This document shows positions 17,525-25,239 of a stretch of 64,000 bases of DNA, in pieces (positions within the stretch are counted from its first letter, which is position 1; the number at the start of each line of letters is the position of its first letter). Position numbers and translations under genes: made by a program. Where the stretch lies: positions 1 to 64,000 of the forward strand of contig DASYXT010000118.1 of assembly GCA_035934555.1 (NCBI GenBank). Direction: 5' to 3'. A model generated the notes under the pieces. That model did not search any database. It saw only the letters and a program-made list of their open reading frames with translations, and had not been told where the DNA came from. This DNA comes from DASYXT01 sp035934555. Its GTDB lineage: Bacteria > Verrucomicrobiota > Verrucomicrobiia > Limisphaerales > UBA8199.

Positions 17525-17935
17525 ATGAAACTACACAAAGTTAGTCTTATCGCAGTCCTGGCTCTGGGCGGCCTGCTGGCCTGCGCGAATCTCGCCTCCG
17601 CCCAGCAAAGCAGCAACGGTGCGCCGCGCCGGGGTCCGAACCTGGAGCAACGCATGGACAGGCTCACCACCGAGTTAAAACTGACCGATGAGCAGAAGCC
17701 CAAGGTGAAAAAGGTTTTGGAGGCCAGCCAAAAGAAAATGCAGGAGCTGCGCGCGGATACCAGTCTCAGCCGTGAAGAGCGCGGCCCGAAAATGCGCGCA
17801 ATCCGCCAGGACGAGCAAAAGCAGCTTAAAGCCATCCTCACCCCCGACCAGTACGAGAAGCTTCAGAGTATGCCTCGGGGCCGGCGCGGGGCCGCGCAGG
17901 GGCAGGGCGGACAGTCTAATGCCAAGCCCAACTAA
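17525..17935 (+). CDS. Exported LTXXQ/Spy-like protein
   Basis: A 136-residue protein with a signal peptide (residues 1-26, ending ASAQ). The mature part is helical and highly charged with two LTXXQ-type motifs, LTDEQKPKVKKVL at ~54-66 and LTPDQYEKLQ at ~105-114, as in the Spy/CpxP periplasmic family; the C-terminus is Arg/Gly-rich. Family members act as periplasmic chaperones or stress sensors, but this group in Verrucomicrobiota is uncharacterised. A good terminator follows at 17962. Confidence 0.75.
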   Translation: MKLHKVSLIAVLALGGLLACANLASAQQSSNGAPRRGPNLEQRMDRLTTELKLTDEQKPKVKKVLEASQKKMQELRADTSLSREERGPKMRAIRQDEQKQLKAILTPDQYEKLQSMPRGRRGAAQGQGGQSNAKPN

Positions 17936-17961
17936 CCTCTGGTTTCCAATTTGAGTTCACA

Positions 17962-17990
17962 GAGACGGCCTACCAGCCGTCTCTTTTTTT
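17962..17990 (+). terminator. Rho-independent terminator after the LTXXQ gene
   Basis: Stem AGACGGC/GCCGTCT with loop ctacca, followed by seven T residues. It serves the LTXXQ gene and lies between it and the convergent ku gene. Confidence 0.85.
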
Positions 17991-18011
17991 GTCGCGTGCC
18001 AGGGCTGCCCT

Positions 18012-18836
18012 TCACGCGGCTTTCCGGTGGAGGCGTTTGTGGGCTGGTTTTTTGTGCACCTTTTCGCCCAGGCTCCGCTGCAGCAGCTCTGCCAGGTCGA
18101 TCACTTTTCCGGGTGACGTCTGGGGGCCGCGTTTGGCTGCGGGCAGCTTTTTGTGACCGGCGTGGATTTTCTCCTCGATCATCTTCATCAGGCAGTCCCG
18201 GTACTCGTCATGGTATTTGTCCGGCTGCCAATTGCCGGTCATCGAGTTGACGAGTGTCACGGCCATAGACAACTCCTTCTCGCCGAGAGAGGTATGCGGC
18301 ACTTCCACCTCCGCGGTTTCGCGCAGCTCATCGGCAAAATGCATCGTCTCGAGCAATAGCACACCGGCGAGCGGCTTGACCGCGGCCAGGTGCTCGCGTG
18401 GCGGACGAATCACCACCTTGCTGATGCCCACCAGGCCCGTTTGCTCCAAGGCCGTCCGCAGCAGCACATACGCTTTGGCGCCCGCTTTTTCCGGCGCCAG
18501 GAAAAACGGTTGATCGAAAAAGCGCGGGTCGATGTCTTCCAATTTTACGAATTCCTGAATATCGACTGTTTGGGTGGACTTGATCTCGACTCGACGGAAA
18601 TCGTCTCCAGTCAACGGGACGTATTTATCATTCTCGTATTCGTATCCCTTCAGAATGTGCTCTTTGGGGACCTCCTGGCCGTCGGCTTCGGCCACCTTCT
18701 TATAATGAATCCGGCTAAGGTCGGAATCCCGCAGCAATTCCAGCTCAACTCGGGCCTGCCGCCGAATCGCCGAATATAACCCGACCGGTATATTGACCAG
18801 GCCGAAGCTGATGGTGCCTTTCCAGAGCGGGCGCAT
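18012..18836 (-). CDS. ku: Prokaryotic Ku, non-homologous end-joining protein
   Basis: A 274-residue Ku-core protein that would form a ring dimer on double-strand DNA ends. The N-terminus has the typical SFGLVNIPVGLYSA strand, followed by the LELLRDSDLSRIHYKK stretch, KGYEYENDKYVPLT, DPRFFDQPFFLAPE and the late EKELSMAVTLVNSM segment. The last ~40 residues are Lys-rich, as in Ku proteins that recruit LigD. No LigD gene is in the window. Its ATG at 18836 overlaps the TAA of the PRC-barrel gene (TAATG on the minus strand), so the two are transcribed and probably translated together. Confidence 0.95.
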   Translation of the reverse strand: MRPLWKGTISFGLVNIPVGLYSAIRRQARVELELLRDSDLSRIHYKKVAEADGQEVPKEHILKGYEYENDKYVPLTGDDFRRVEIKSTQTVDIQEFVKLEDIDPRFFDQPFFLAPEKAGAKAYVLLRTALEQTGLVGISKVVIRPPREHLAAVKPLAGVLLLETMHFADELRETAEVEVPHTSLGEKELSMAVTLVNSMTGNWQPDKYHDEYRDCLMKMIEEKIHAGHKKLPAAKRGPQTSPGKVIDLAELLQRSLGEKVHKKPAHKRLHRKAA

Positions 18837-19465
18837 TAAGGTTGGCTATCGCCAGCCGCGGCGGGCTGAGAGTTGCTGCTTTGGCCCTGGTCAGTGCCCG
18901 TGGGCGAAGACGCCGCGCCACTGGCCGCGGCGGCCTGATCGCGATAGTAGGCCAGGATACCGTCCGTGAAGTTCGGATTATCAAGTTCGCCCCATTGGTC
19001 GGCGGTGACGACGGGCGCCTGGCGGATCGCTTCGCCGCTGACGCTAAACCCAACCGGCGTGCGCCCCTTGGTTGAAGCCACATTGGCCAGCTTCCACGGC
19101 ACCGGCACCAGACGGCCATCACCAATATCTATTAAGGCAAAAACCTGCCCTTGCTGGTTAAAAGCCACGTCCTTGATCGTGCCGAGGCTTTCGCCGCGGG
19201 AGCCTTGGGCCTCTTTGCCCACCAACCCACCGGCCCGGGAAAATTCCTGTGTCAGTGCCTTCTGCCACGAAGGATTCATCACCGGTGCTGGACGCAGGGG
19301 TGGTGGGGGCGGCGCGGGGGCCGTTTCGGTAACTGCGGCGCTGTTGGTGTCGTCAGGGATGGCAACCGCATTGGTGGATTGATTTGCAGTGTCCTGCGCC
19401 GAAGCGAGGACGCCAGTCAGGACCGTTGCGGTACAGATGCTGATGATCTTGGCTCGAATTGTCAT
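18836..19465 (-). CDS. PRC-barrel domain protein, exported
   Basis: A 209-residue protein with a signal peptide (residues 1-22, ending ASAQ), then a Pro-rich linker (APAPPPPPLRPAP), then a PRC-barrel-like region at ~75-150 (GKEAQGSRGESLGTIKDVAF followed by FALIDIGDGRLVPVPW). PRC-barrels bind partners in photosynthetic, ribosomal and stress-related complexes. The C-terminus is Ala/Ser/Gln-rich. Its stop overlaps the start of ku by one base, an odd pairing for an exported protein and a DNA-repair factor; both could be stress-inducible, which is inference. Confidence 0.8.
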   Translation of the reverse strand: MTIRAKIISICTATVLTGVLASAQDTANQSTNAVAIPDDTNSAAVTETAPAPPPPPLRPAPVMNPSWQKALTQEFSRAGGLVGKEAQGSRGESLGTIKDVAFNQQGQVFALIDIGDGRLVPVPWKLANVASTKGRTPVGFSVSGEAIRQAPVVTADQWGELDNPNFTDGILAYYRDQAAAASGAASSPTGTDQGQSSNSQPAAAGDSQP

Positions 19466-19599
19466 AAGTCTGCGCTCCTTTATTGGTTAGCACTTCCCAG
19501 AAAAACATCCTCCCACCCCGGGGCCGCCCACAATGGGGATTTACCCGATTTGCGTTTTTGTTGCCAAACCCCGCCAGACGCTGTCAACTTCCGCTCTGG

Positions 19600-20535
19600 A
19601 TGATCGTTTGCCTGGGCACCACCCCCGCTGTGCAGCGCGTGCAGCGTTTCCGCCAACTCAAGCTCGATGGCGTCAATCGCGCAGTTTTCACCAGTGAAGG
19701 GCCCGCCGGCAAAGCCGTGAATGTCGCCAAGGTGCTGAAGCTGCTCGGCCAAGAACCGGTGCTGGTCGGGTTCAGCGGCGGTGATCGGGGCGAACAATTA
19801 CTCCAGATGCTGCTCGAGCGCAAACTCCGCCTCCAGTTCCTCACCGTCGAAGCCCGTACGCGTCTGTGCACCACTTTGCTCGATGAGGCAACCGGTGCGG
19901 TTACTGAACTGGTCGAGGAGAGTCTGCCGGTGGCGCCAAGCCGGTTCGACGAACTGCTGGACCAGACGACGCAGCTCCTCCCTGGGTGCCGAGCCATTAT
20001 CATGGCCGGGACCCTGGCTCCGGGTGGCGCGCCCGATTTTTATGCCCGCTGCACGCACAAAGCGCGAACGTTGGATGTGTTAGCGGTAGTGGACGGCCAG
20101 GGTGAGGTATTGCGTGCGGCGCTGGCGGCGCGGCCGGGGCTGGTTAAGCCCAACCAAACCGAGTTGGGCGCGACGCTCGGCCGGAAATTGGCGAGTGAAG
20201 CCGCCCTGCTCGCCGGCATGCGCGAGTTGCAAGCCGCAGGGGCCGAGCGGGTCGTGATAACTGCCGGCACTGGACCTGTGTTGGCCCTGGAGAGCGACCA
20301 TCTCTGGCGGATCGCGCCGCCGCGGGTCCACGCGCTGAACCCCATCGGCTCAGGCGATGCGTTTACCGCTGCGCTGGTCTGGCGCCTATTGCGTGGAGAC
20401 GATTTGGGCGAGGCCTGCCGCTGGGGGGCGGCGGCAGGCGCAGCCAATGCACTCACACTCATGCCGGGCGAATTGGACCGTGTGACGCTCGATCAGTTAG
20501 CTGCCCAAATCCGCGCGGAACGGGTTAGGGCATAA
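19600..20535 (+). CDS. PfkB-family sugar kinase (1-phosphofructokinase/tagatose-6-phosphate kinase type)
   Basis: A 311-residue ribokinase-fold kinase. It starts at ATG 19600 (MIVCLGTTPAVQR); the upstream extension of the frame has no family features. The substrate-side GPAGKAVNVAKVLKLLG segment at ~34-50, the KPNQTELG block at ~183-190 and the phosphoryl-transfer motif NPIGSGDAFTA, with the catalytic base Asp253, identify the LacC/FruK/PfkB branch that phosphorylates a sugar phosphate at C1 or C6. The exact substrate is not decided by these motifs. It stands alone between the PRC-barrel gene and a glycosyltransferase, without PTS genes. Confidence 0.85.
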   Translation: MIVCLGTTPAVQRVQRFRQLKLDGVNRAVFTSEGPAGKAVNVAKVLKLLGQEPVLVGFSGGDRGEQLLQMLLERKLRLQFLTVEARTRLCTTLLDEATGAVTELVEESLPVAPSRFDELLDQTTQLLPGCRAIIMAGTLAPGGAPDFYARCTHKARTLDVLAVVDGQGEVLRAALAARPGLVKPNQTELGATLGRKLASEAALLAGMRELQAAGAERVVITAGTGPVLALESDHLWRIAPPRVHALNPIGSGDAFTAALVWRLLRGDDLGEACRWGAAAGAANALTLMPGELDRVTLDQLAAQIRAERVRA

Positions 20536-20622
20536 TGGGACAGGAACGCCTCCCCGTTCCGGCGATGCCTTCGTTGGATCGGCCTTGATTGGCCCAACTT
20601 GATCTCGTTTAATACTCCCGTC

Positions 20623-21417
20623 ATGTATCGGGGCAAAAAAGTTGTCGTGGTCATGCCCGCGTACAACGCGGCCCGGACGCTGAAGCAGACTTACGACGAG
20701 GTTCGCGACCAGGGGGTCGTGGACCGAATCATTCTGGTCGATGATCGCAGCCGGGATGACACGGTAGCCGTGGCTCGTACTCTTGAAGGTATCCAGGTGC
20801 ACGTCCATGACATTAACAAGGGGTATGGCGGCAATCAGAAGACCTGCTATCGGCTGGCGCTTGAGGCGGGCGGGGACATCATCATCATGATTCACCCCGA
20901 TTACCAATACACGCCCAAGCTCATCCCGGCGATGGTCGCCATCATCGGCAACGGCCTGCATCCCTGTGTGCTCGGCAGCCGCATCCTGGGCGGCTACGCG
21001 CTGCGCGGGGGCATGCCGCTGTGGAAGTACGTCTCCAATCGCGCACTGACGCTGATGGAAAACATTCTATTGGGCGCCAAGCTGTCCGAATACCACACGG
21101 GCTATCGCGCTTTTTCACGGGACATCCTCGAACGCCTGCACCTGGCTGATAATTCCGATGATTTCGTGTTTGATAACCAGATGTTGGCGCAAATCTTCTG
21201 GCACGGCTTTACCATTGCCGAAGTCAGTTGCCCCACGAAATATTTCCCGGAAGCTTCTTCGATTAACCTCCGGCGCAGCATCAAATACGGCTTGGGTTGC
21301 TTGTGGACGGGGATCCTGTTCCGGCTGGCCAAATGGGGGGTGTGCCGGCCTGAGCTTTTCCGAGTGCGCGAATCTGCGGCGGCCGACGCGCCGGTGGACC
21401 AACTGAAGCCGGCCTGA
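20623..21417 (+). CDS. Family 2 glycosyltransferase (dolichol-phosphate-mannose-synthase-like)
   Basis: A 264-residue cytoplasmic GT2 enzyme from ATG 20623. It shows the GT-A fold hallmarks: VVVVMPAYNAARTL at the start, the nucleotide-sugar binding ILVDDRSRDDT, HDINKGYGGNQKT, and the DxD-like HPDYQY at the metal site, then a GYRAFSRDIL acceptor-side segment. There is no C-terminal membrane domain, so it resembles the soluble DPM1/polyprenyl-phosphate-sugar synthase class, which makes lipid-linked sugars for envelope glycans. A TTG at 20599 would add eight residues. Confidence 0.85.
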   Translation: MYRGKKVVVVMPAYNAARTLKQTYDEVRDQGVVDRIILVDDRSRDDTVAVARTLEGIQVHVHDINKGYGGNQKTCYRLALEAGGDIIIMIHPDYQYTPKLIPAMVAIIGNGLHPCVLGSRILGGYALRGGMPLWKYVSNRALTLMENILLGAKLSEYHTGYRAFSRDILERLHLADNSDDFVFDNQMLAQIFWHGFTIAEVSCPTKYFPEASSINLRRSIKYGLGCLWTGILFRLAKWGVCRPELFRVRESAAADAPVDQLKPA

Positions 21418-21532
21418 GCGCCCGTTATTCGATTTTACCCGCTTGCCAGACCGGCGCATTTTGTCTAGTCCTATGCGCGCGGAGAGATGCTAACCAGGCG
21501 CCGGGCGCCTGTCCTAAACACAGGATTGGACC

Positions 21533-22300
21533 ATGTTATTAGAAGGAAAACTGGGGATTGTATTCGGCGTCGCCAACAAGCGGTCGATAGCCTGGGCCAT
21601 CGCACAGGCCTGGCACAACGCCGGCGCGCGCCTCGCATTCACCTACCAAGGCGAACGACTCAAGGACAATGTCGAGGAACTTGCCGGTGCGTTCGGGGCC
21701 GACACCCTCATTCTACCTTGCGACGTCACCAAGGATGAACAAATCGCGTCCGTGTTTCGGACGCTGACAGAGAAGTGGGGCAAGCTCCATTTGCTGCTGC
21801 ATTCGGTCGCCTTCGCCCCCAAAGACGCGTTGGAGGGGCATTTTCTCAATACGAGCCGGGAGGCGTTCCGCATCGCCCATGATGTGAGCGCGTATTCGCT
21901 GGTGGCGCTGGCGCGCGCCGCGGCTCCGCTGATGACTGACGGTGGCAGCATGCTCGCTATGAGTTATTACGGTGCGGAAAAGGTGGTGCCGCACTATAAC
22001 GTAATGGGTGTGGCCAAAGCCGCGCTCGAGGCCAGCAACCGGTACCTGGCTTACGATTTGGGCCCAAAGAAAATCCGGGTTAACTGCATCAGCGCCGGAC
22101 CGATGAACACGTTGGCGGCCCGCGGCATCGCCGGGTTCAACGAGATGCTCAAACATTACGAGACGCACGCCCCGCTCAAGCGCAATGTGGTGCCTGAGGA
22201 ACTCGGCGCGACAGGTCTTTTCCTCGCCAGCGACGGTGCCGCCGCTATCACCGGTCAGGTCATCTACGTGGATGCCGGTTATCAAATCATGGGGATGTAG
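21533..22300 (+). CDS. fabI: Enoyl-[acyl-carrier-protein] reductase (NADH), FabI
   Basis: A 255-residue short-chain-dehydrogenase-fold enzyme that reduces enoyl-ACP in the last step of fatty-acid elongation. It has the FabI-type N-terminus (GKLGIVFGVANKRSIAWAIAQ), the HSVAFAP segment, and the active-site signature with Tyr145/Tyr146, Tyr155 and Lys162 (SYYGAEKVVPHYNVMGVAKAAL), plus ISAGPMNTLAARGI towards the C-terminus. The spacing Y-x6-K distinguishes FabI from ordinary SDRs. It is a single gene with no other fab genes nearby. Confidence 0.95.
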   Translation: MLLEGKLGIVFGVANKRSIAWAIAQAWHNAGARLAFTYQGERLKDNVEELAGAFGADTLILPCDVTKDEQIASVFRTLTEKWGKLHLLLHSVAFAPKDALEGHFLNTSREAFRIAHDVSAYSLVALARAAAPLMTDGGSMLAMSYYGAEKVVPHYNVMGVAKAALEASNRYLAYDLGPKKIRVNCISAGPMNTLAARGIAGFNEMLKHYETHAPLKRNVVPEELGATGLFLASDGAAAITGQVIYVDAGYQIMGM

Positions 22301-22398
22301 GCGCCGGTCCCTGAGCGTCGGTCCCGGGGTAAAGGCCCCGTTGACCCTGAGGAATAGAGGAGGATTTTCAACCAGTGGGTGAGCCACTGAGTTTGATT

Positions 22399-22704
22399 AT
22401 GCCGAAAACCAGAACAGCGAAGCAGAAAGTCACCTTCTTTTTTAATGCGCCTGCAGCCGAGAGCGTGTTATTAGCGGGTGATTTTACCGGCTGGCAGCAG
22501 GCCCCGCTGCCGATGAAAAAAGATAAAAACGGCGGGTGGAAAAAGACCATTCGCCTTGAGCCGGGGCGCTATGAGTACCGGCTGCTGGTGGACGGCGAAT
22601 GGCGCGATGACCCCACCTGCCCGCATCGGCAAGCCAACCAGTTTGGCGGGCAGAATTGCGTTTGTATTGTCGAGGAAGATACTGCGGCGGCCGAAGCGGC
22701 GTGA
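22399..22704 (+). CDS. Small glycogen-binding/isoamylase N-terminal (CBM48-like) protein
   Basis: A 101-residue protein from ATG 22399, or 109 residues from GTG 22375. Almost the whole chain is one AMPK/isoamylase-N type beta-sandwich: KVTFFFNAPAAESVLLAGDFTGW, a tryptophan-containing WKKTIRLEPGRYEYRLLVDGEW and DPTCPHRQANQFGGQNCVC. These domains bind alpha-glucans. As a stand-alone protein it is probably a cytoplasmic glycogen-associated factor. No glycogen gene is adjacent. Confidence 0.8.
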   Translation: MPKTRTAKQKVTFFFNAPAAESVLLAGDFTGWQQAPLPMKKDKNGGWKKTIRLEPGRYEYRLLVDGEWRDDPTCPHRQANQFGGQNCVCIVEEDTAAAEAA

Positions 22705-22788
22705 GCGGCGACGCAAGGGGCGGCAATCATCAGTATTCCGTGTTCAGTTTATTCAGGTCCAGTTGGTCGGTGCCAGAAAGGTCGCAGA

Positions 22789-24429
22789 TCAAAGCGGTTG
22801 GGCGATTAAGTCGTAGTCGGTATGCGCCACCACTTTGACGTCGGCAAAGCTGCCGCTGGGTAACTCGCCGTGAACATAAACCCGGCCATCAATGTCCGGC
22901 GCGTCGGCTTCGCCTCTGGCGACCAGGTATTTTCCCCGCAACGCCGAGGCATGCTCATCGGTGCCGCGCACCAGGCCGTGCTCCCATGAGCTGACCCGCG
23001 CTTTGCGCAGTTCGCCCGCTGTTGCGGTTTGCTCAACCAGTACCCGCAACCGGCGTCCGACGAACGCCTCGGCCACCTTCACCGCTACCTCGTGCTGGGC
23101 GGCCATGGCGCGCTGGCGCCGACGCGCCTTGGTTTTTTCCGGCACTTGCCCCGCCATCGCCGAGGCGCGTGTGCCCTCCTCGCGCGAATAGGTGAACACG
23201 CCGAGCCGCTCGAATCGGGTCTGGGAAATGAACTCCAACAACGCCTCGAAATACTCCTCGGTCTCGCCTGGAAAACCCACAATGAACGTCGTGCGCAGCG
23301 CGATCCCGGGCACTCCCTTCCGGATGCGCCGCAACAACTCGACGATGTATTCCTGCGAGGTCTCGCGCCGCATGCGCTCGAGCATGTTCTGGTGAATGTG
23401 CTGCAAAGGAATATCGACATAGCGCGCGACCTTCGGGCACTCGGCAATTGTCGTGATCAGCTCGTCGGTCCAGTGCGCCGGGTGCGTATATAAGAGACGA
23501 ATCCAGAACTCGCCGGGCAGCGCCTGCAGCTCGCGCAGCAAACTACAAATGGTCGTAGCCTCTGGCGGCAGCGCCCGCACCGCCGCGGCGAACCGGCCAG
23601 GCGCACTGATTCCAAGGCTCCGCTGTGGCTGCAAGTCCAACCCATAAAAGGTCGAGTCCTGGGAGATGAGGTTCAACTCCTTTACGCCTTCGGCCACGAG
23701 TGCTGCGGCCTCAGCCACGATATCTGCTTGCGTGCGGCTGCGATGGGTACCTCGCATTCGGGGAATCGTGCAGAAACTGCAGGGATGGTTGCACCCTTCC
23801 GCCAGCTTCACATAAGCAAAGTGCCGCGGCGTGAGCCGAAACCGTGGCGTCGCATAATCCGGAATGTACTTGGGACGGGCATTAACCGCGAGAATAGCGC
23901 CGTTCGCAGCAGGAGCTGATTCGGAGGAAACAGCCGCAGCCGAGCCAGCCTGGGCTTCCGTTGGCGCAGGGCCGGTCTTGGGCAAGCGGGGCCGTTTAAC
24001 GGTCCGGCCAGGGGAGGTTTTGTCGTTGAGCCGGGCCGCCCGGCGTTGCAGCGCGGCGCGAATGATTTGCGGCACCTGGGCCACTTGATCAATGCCCATG
24101 AAAGCGTCCACCTCAGGTAACAAGCTGGGCAACTCGTCCCGAAACCGTTGCGGCAAGCAACCGGCGACCACCAACCCTTGACCCCGATTGTGCGCTTGCC
24201 GCACCGCGTCGCTCTCCAGGATCGCATCGACGCTCTCTTCCTGCGCGGAATCGATGAACGAACAGGTGTTGACGATCACCGCATCGGCTTGCGTGGGATC
24301 GTTGGTCATCTCCACACCCGCGGCGAGCAACGTGCCCACCATAATCTCCGAATCGACCAGGTTCTTGGCGCAACCCAGCGAGATCATGCCCACACGCAAG
24401 GGGCGCGCTACAGAATTCTCCCCGGTCAC
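22789..24429 (-). CDS. rimO: Ribosomal protein S12 methylthiotransferase RimO, with internal insertions
   Basis: A 546-residue radical-SAM methylthiotransferase that modifies an aspartate of ribosomal protein S12. Cluster-binding cysteines are visible: Cys20, Cys56 and Cys91 in the N-terminal UPF0004 domain and Cys213/217/220 in CNHPCSFC. The radical-SAM barrel carries LLYTHPAHW and VDIPLQHIHQNML, and a C-terminal TRAM domain follows. It is about 100 residues longer than usual: residues ~131-182 form an Ala/Ser/Pro/Lys-rich linker before the SAM domain and ~265-296 form a second insertion. Its ATG overlaps the stop of the preceding small membrane-protein gene (ATGA). Confidence 0.92.
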   Translation of the reverse strand: MTGENSVARPLRVGMISLGCAKNLVDSEIMVGTLLAAGVEMTNDPTQADAVIVNTCSFIDSAQEESVDAILESDAVRQAHNRGQGLVVAGCLPQRFRDELPSLLPEVDAFMGIDQVAQVPQIIRAALQRRAARLNDKTSPGRTVKRPRLPKTGPAPTEAQAGSAAAVSSESAPAANGAILAVNARPKYIPDYATPRFRLTPRHFAYVKLAEGCNHPCSFCTIPRMRGTHRSRTQADIVAEAAALVAEGVKELNLISQDSTFYGLDLQPQRSLGISAPGRFAAAVRALPPEATTICSLLRELQALPGEFWIRLLYTHPAHWTDELITTIAECPKVARYVDIPLQHIHQNMLERMRRETSQEYIVELLRRIRKGVPGIALRTTFIVGFPGETEEYFEALLEFISQTRFERLGVFTYSREEGTRASAMAGQVPEKTKARRRQRAMAAQHEVAVKVAEAFVGRRLRVLVEQTATAGELRKARVSSWEHGLVRGTDEHASALRGKYLVARGEADAPDIDGRVYVHGELPSGSFADVKVVAHTDYDLIAQPL

Positions 24430-24803
24430 TTCTTGTTCGGCATCAGACCCGGCGACGCGCCGGTCGTGGACGCGGGAGCGGGAGGAATGTTGTACTTCTT
24501 CAGGATTGGCGCGAAGTCCGCGTGAGTGCGGCCGTATTCCTGCAGTTCCTTTACGAACTTGTCCTGGACGGGCCCGGCCCCGTGTTGGTACTGATAAACC
24601 AGGCTCGCGCCGGCCTCAAGCTCGCGGTTGGTGTTGCGGACTTCCCAATACAGAAAAATCAGCAAGGTGCCGCTGACGATCAGCATGATAACGAGCAGCG
24701 AATTGACCAGTTGCCGCAAACCATCGTATTGCGCCTGGAGGTCGGGGACAGAGCCGGCGCTAGTGGTCGCCGCCGGCAGCGGAGTCAGATTGTCAGGTTC
24801 CAT
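24426..24803 (-). CDS. Small single-span membrane protein (hypothetical)
   Basis: A 125-residue protein. A Pro/Ala-rich N-terminus is followed by one transmembrane helix (LLVIMLIVSGTLLIFLYWEV, residues ~37-56) and a helical C-terminal domain with FVKELQEYGRTHADFAPILKKY. The architecture and the EY-x8-PIL end resemble the protein encoded just upstream (24804-25082), suggesting a duplicated pair. It is one base away from that gene and overlaps rimO by four bases, so the three form an operon. Function unknown. Confidence 0.75.
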   Translation of the reverse strand: MEPDNLTPLPAATTSAGSVPDLQAQYDGLRQLVNSLLVIMLIVSGTLLIFLYWEVRNTNRELEAGASLVYQYQHGAGPVQDKFVKELQEYGRTHADFAPILKKYNIPPAPASTTGASPGLMPNKK

Positions 24804-25082
24804 TTAATGGGAGAGTGGCTTATTGGTGGCGTTGGCGGTCGCGGCGGCCTGTTTCAGACTGTCCAGGATGGGATTGATTGCGGGGTTTTTCTTGCTGTAT
24901 TCGAGCGAGTCGTTGATGAGTGCCTGGAGGGCCGGTTGCCGGTAATTGATCCAATTAATGTAGGCCTGCTGGTTGCGCAATTGGCGCGTCTTGCTGATCA
25001 GGCTCCAGCAATAAAATACGGAGCACAACGCGCTGCCTAGCAGTAGCAGTTGCAATACCGTCGTCAACGGACTGTTCTTCAT
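24804..25082 (-). CDS. Small single-span membrane protein (hypothetical)
   Basis: A 92-residue protein with one N-terminal transmembrane helix (residues ~8-28) followed by a helical segment, QPALQALINDSLEYSKKNPAINPILDSL. It matches the plan of its downstream neighbour: one membrane helix, a short linker, then an L-EYS/EYG helix ending in PIL. First gene of the apparent operon with that neighbour and rimO. I do not recognise the family. Confidence 0.7.
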   Translation of the reverse strand: MKNSPLTTVLQLLLLGSALCSVFYCWSLISKTRQLRNQQAYINWINYRQPALQALINDSLEYSKKNPAINPILDSLKQAAATANATNKPLSH

Positions 25083-25239
25083 ATAATGGCCTAGCTTAAT
25101 GATTTCGGGTTAATGTTGTCCAACCCGTTTTTGGAGGTGAATCGTTGAATCGTTGAATTCTCCATGCGAAACAGTGTTTCGTCTATGTAAGCCTTGGGGC
25201 TTGCCCTGTAGCCTCAGGTTGCGAACATAACGCAAGCAC

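Noticed and set aside
12515..18836. LigA and Ku as an end-joining pair
   Set aside because: They are on opposite strands with several genes between them, and Ku works with ATP-dependent LigD rather than NAD-dependent LigA.
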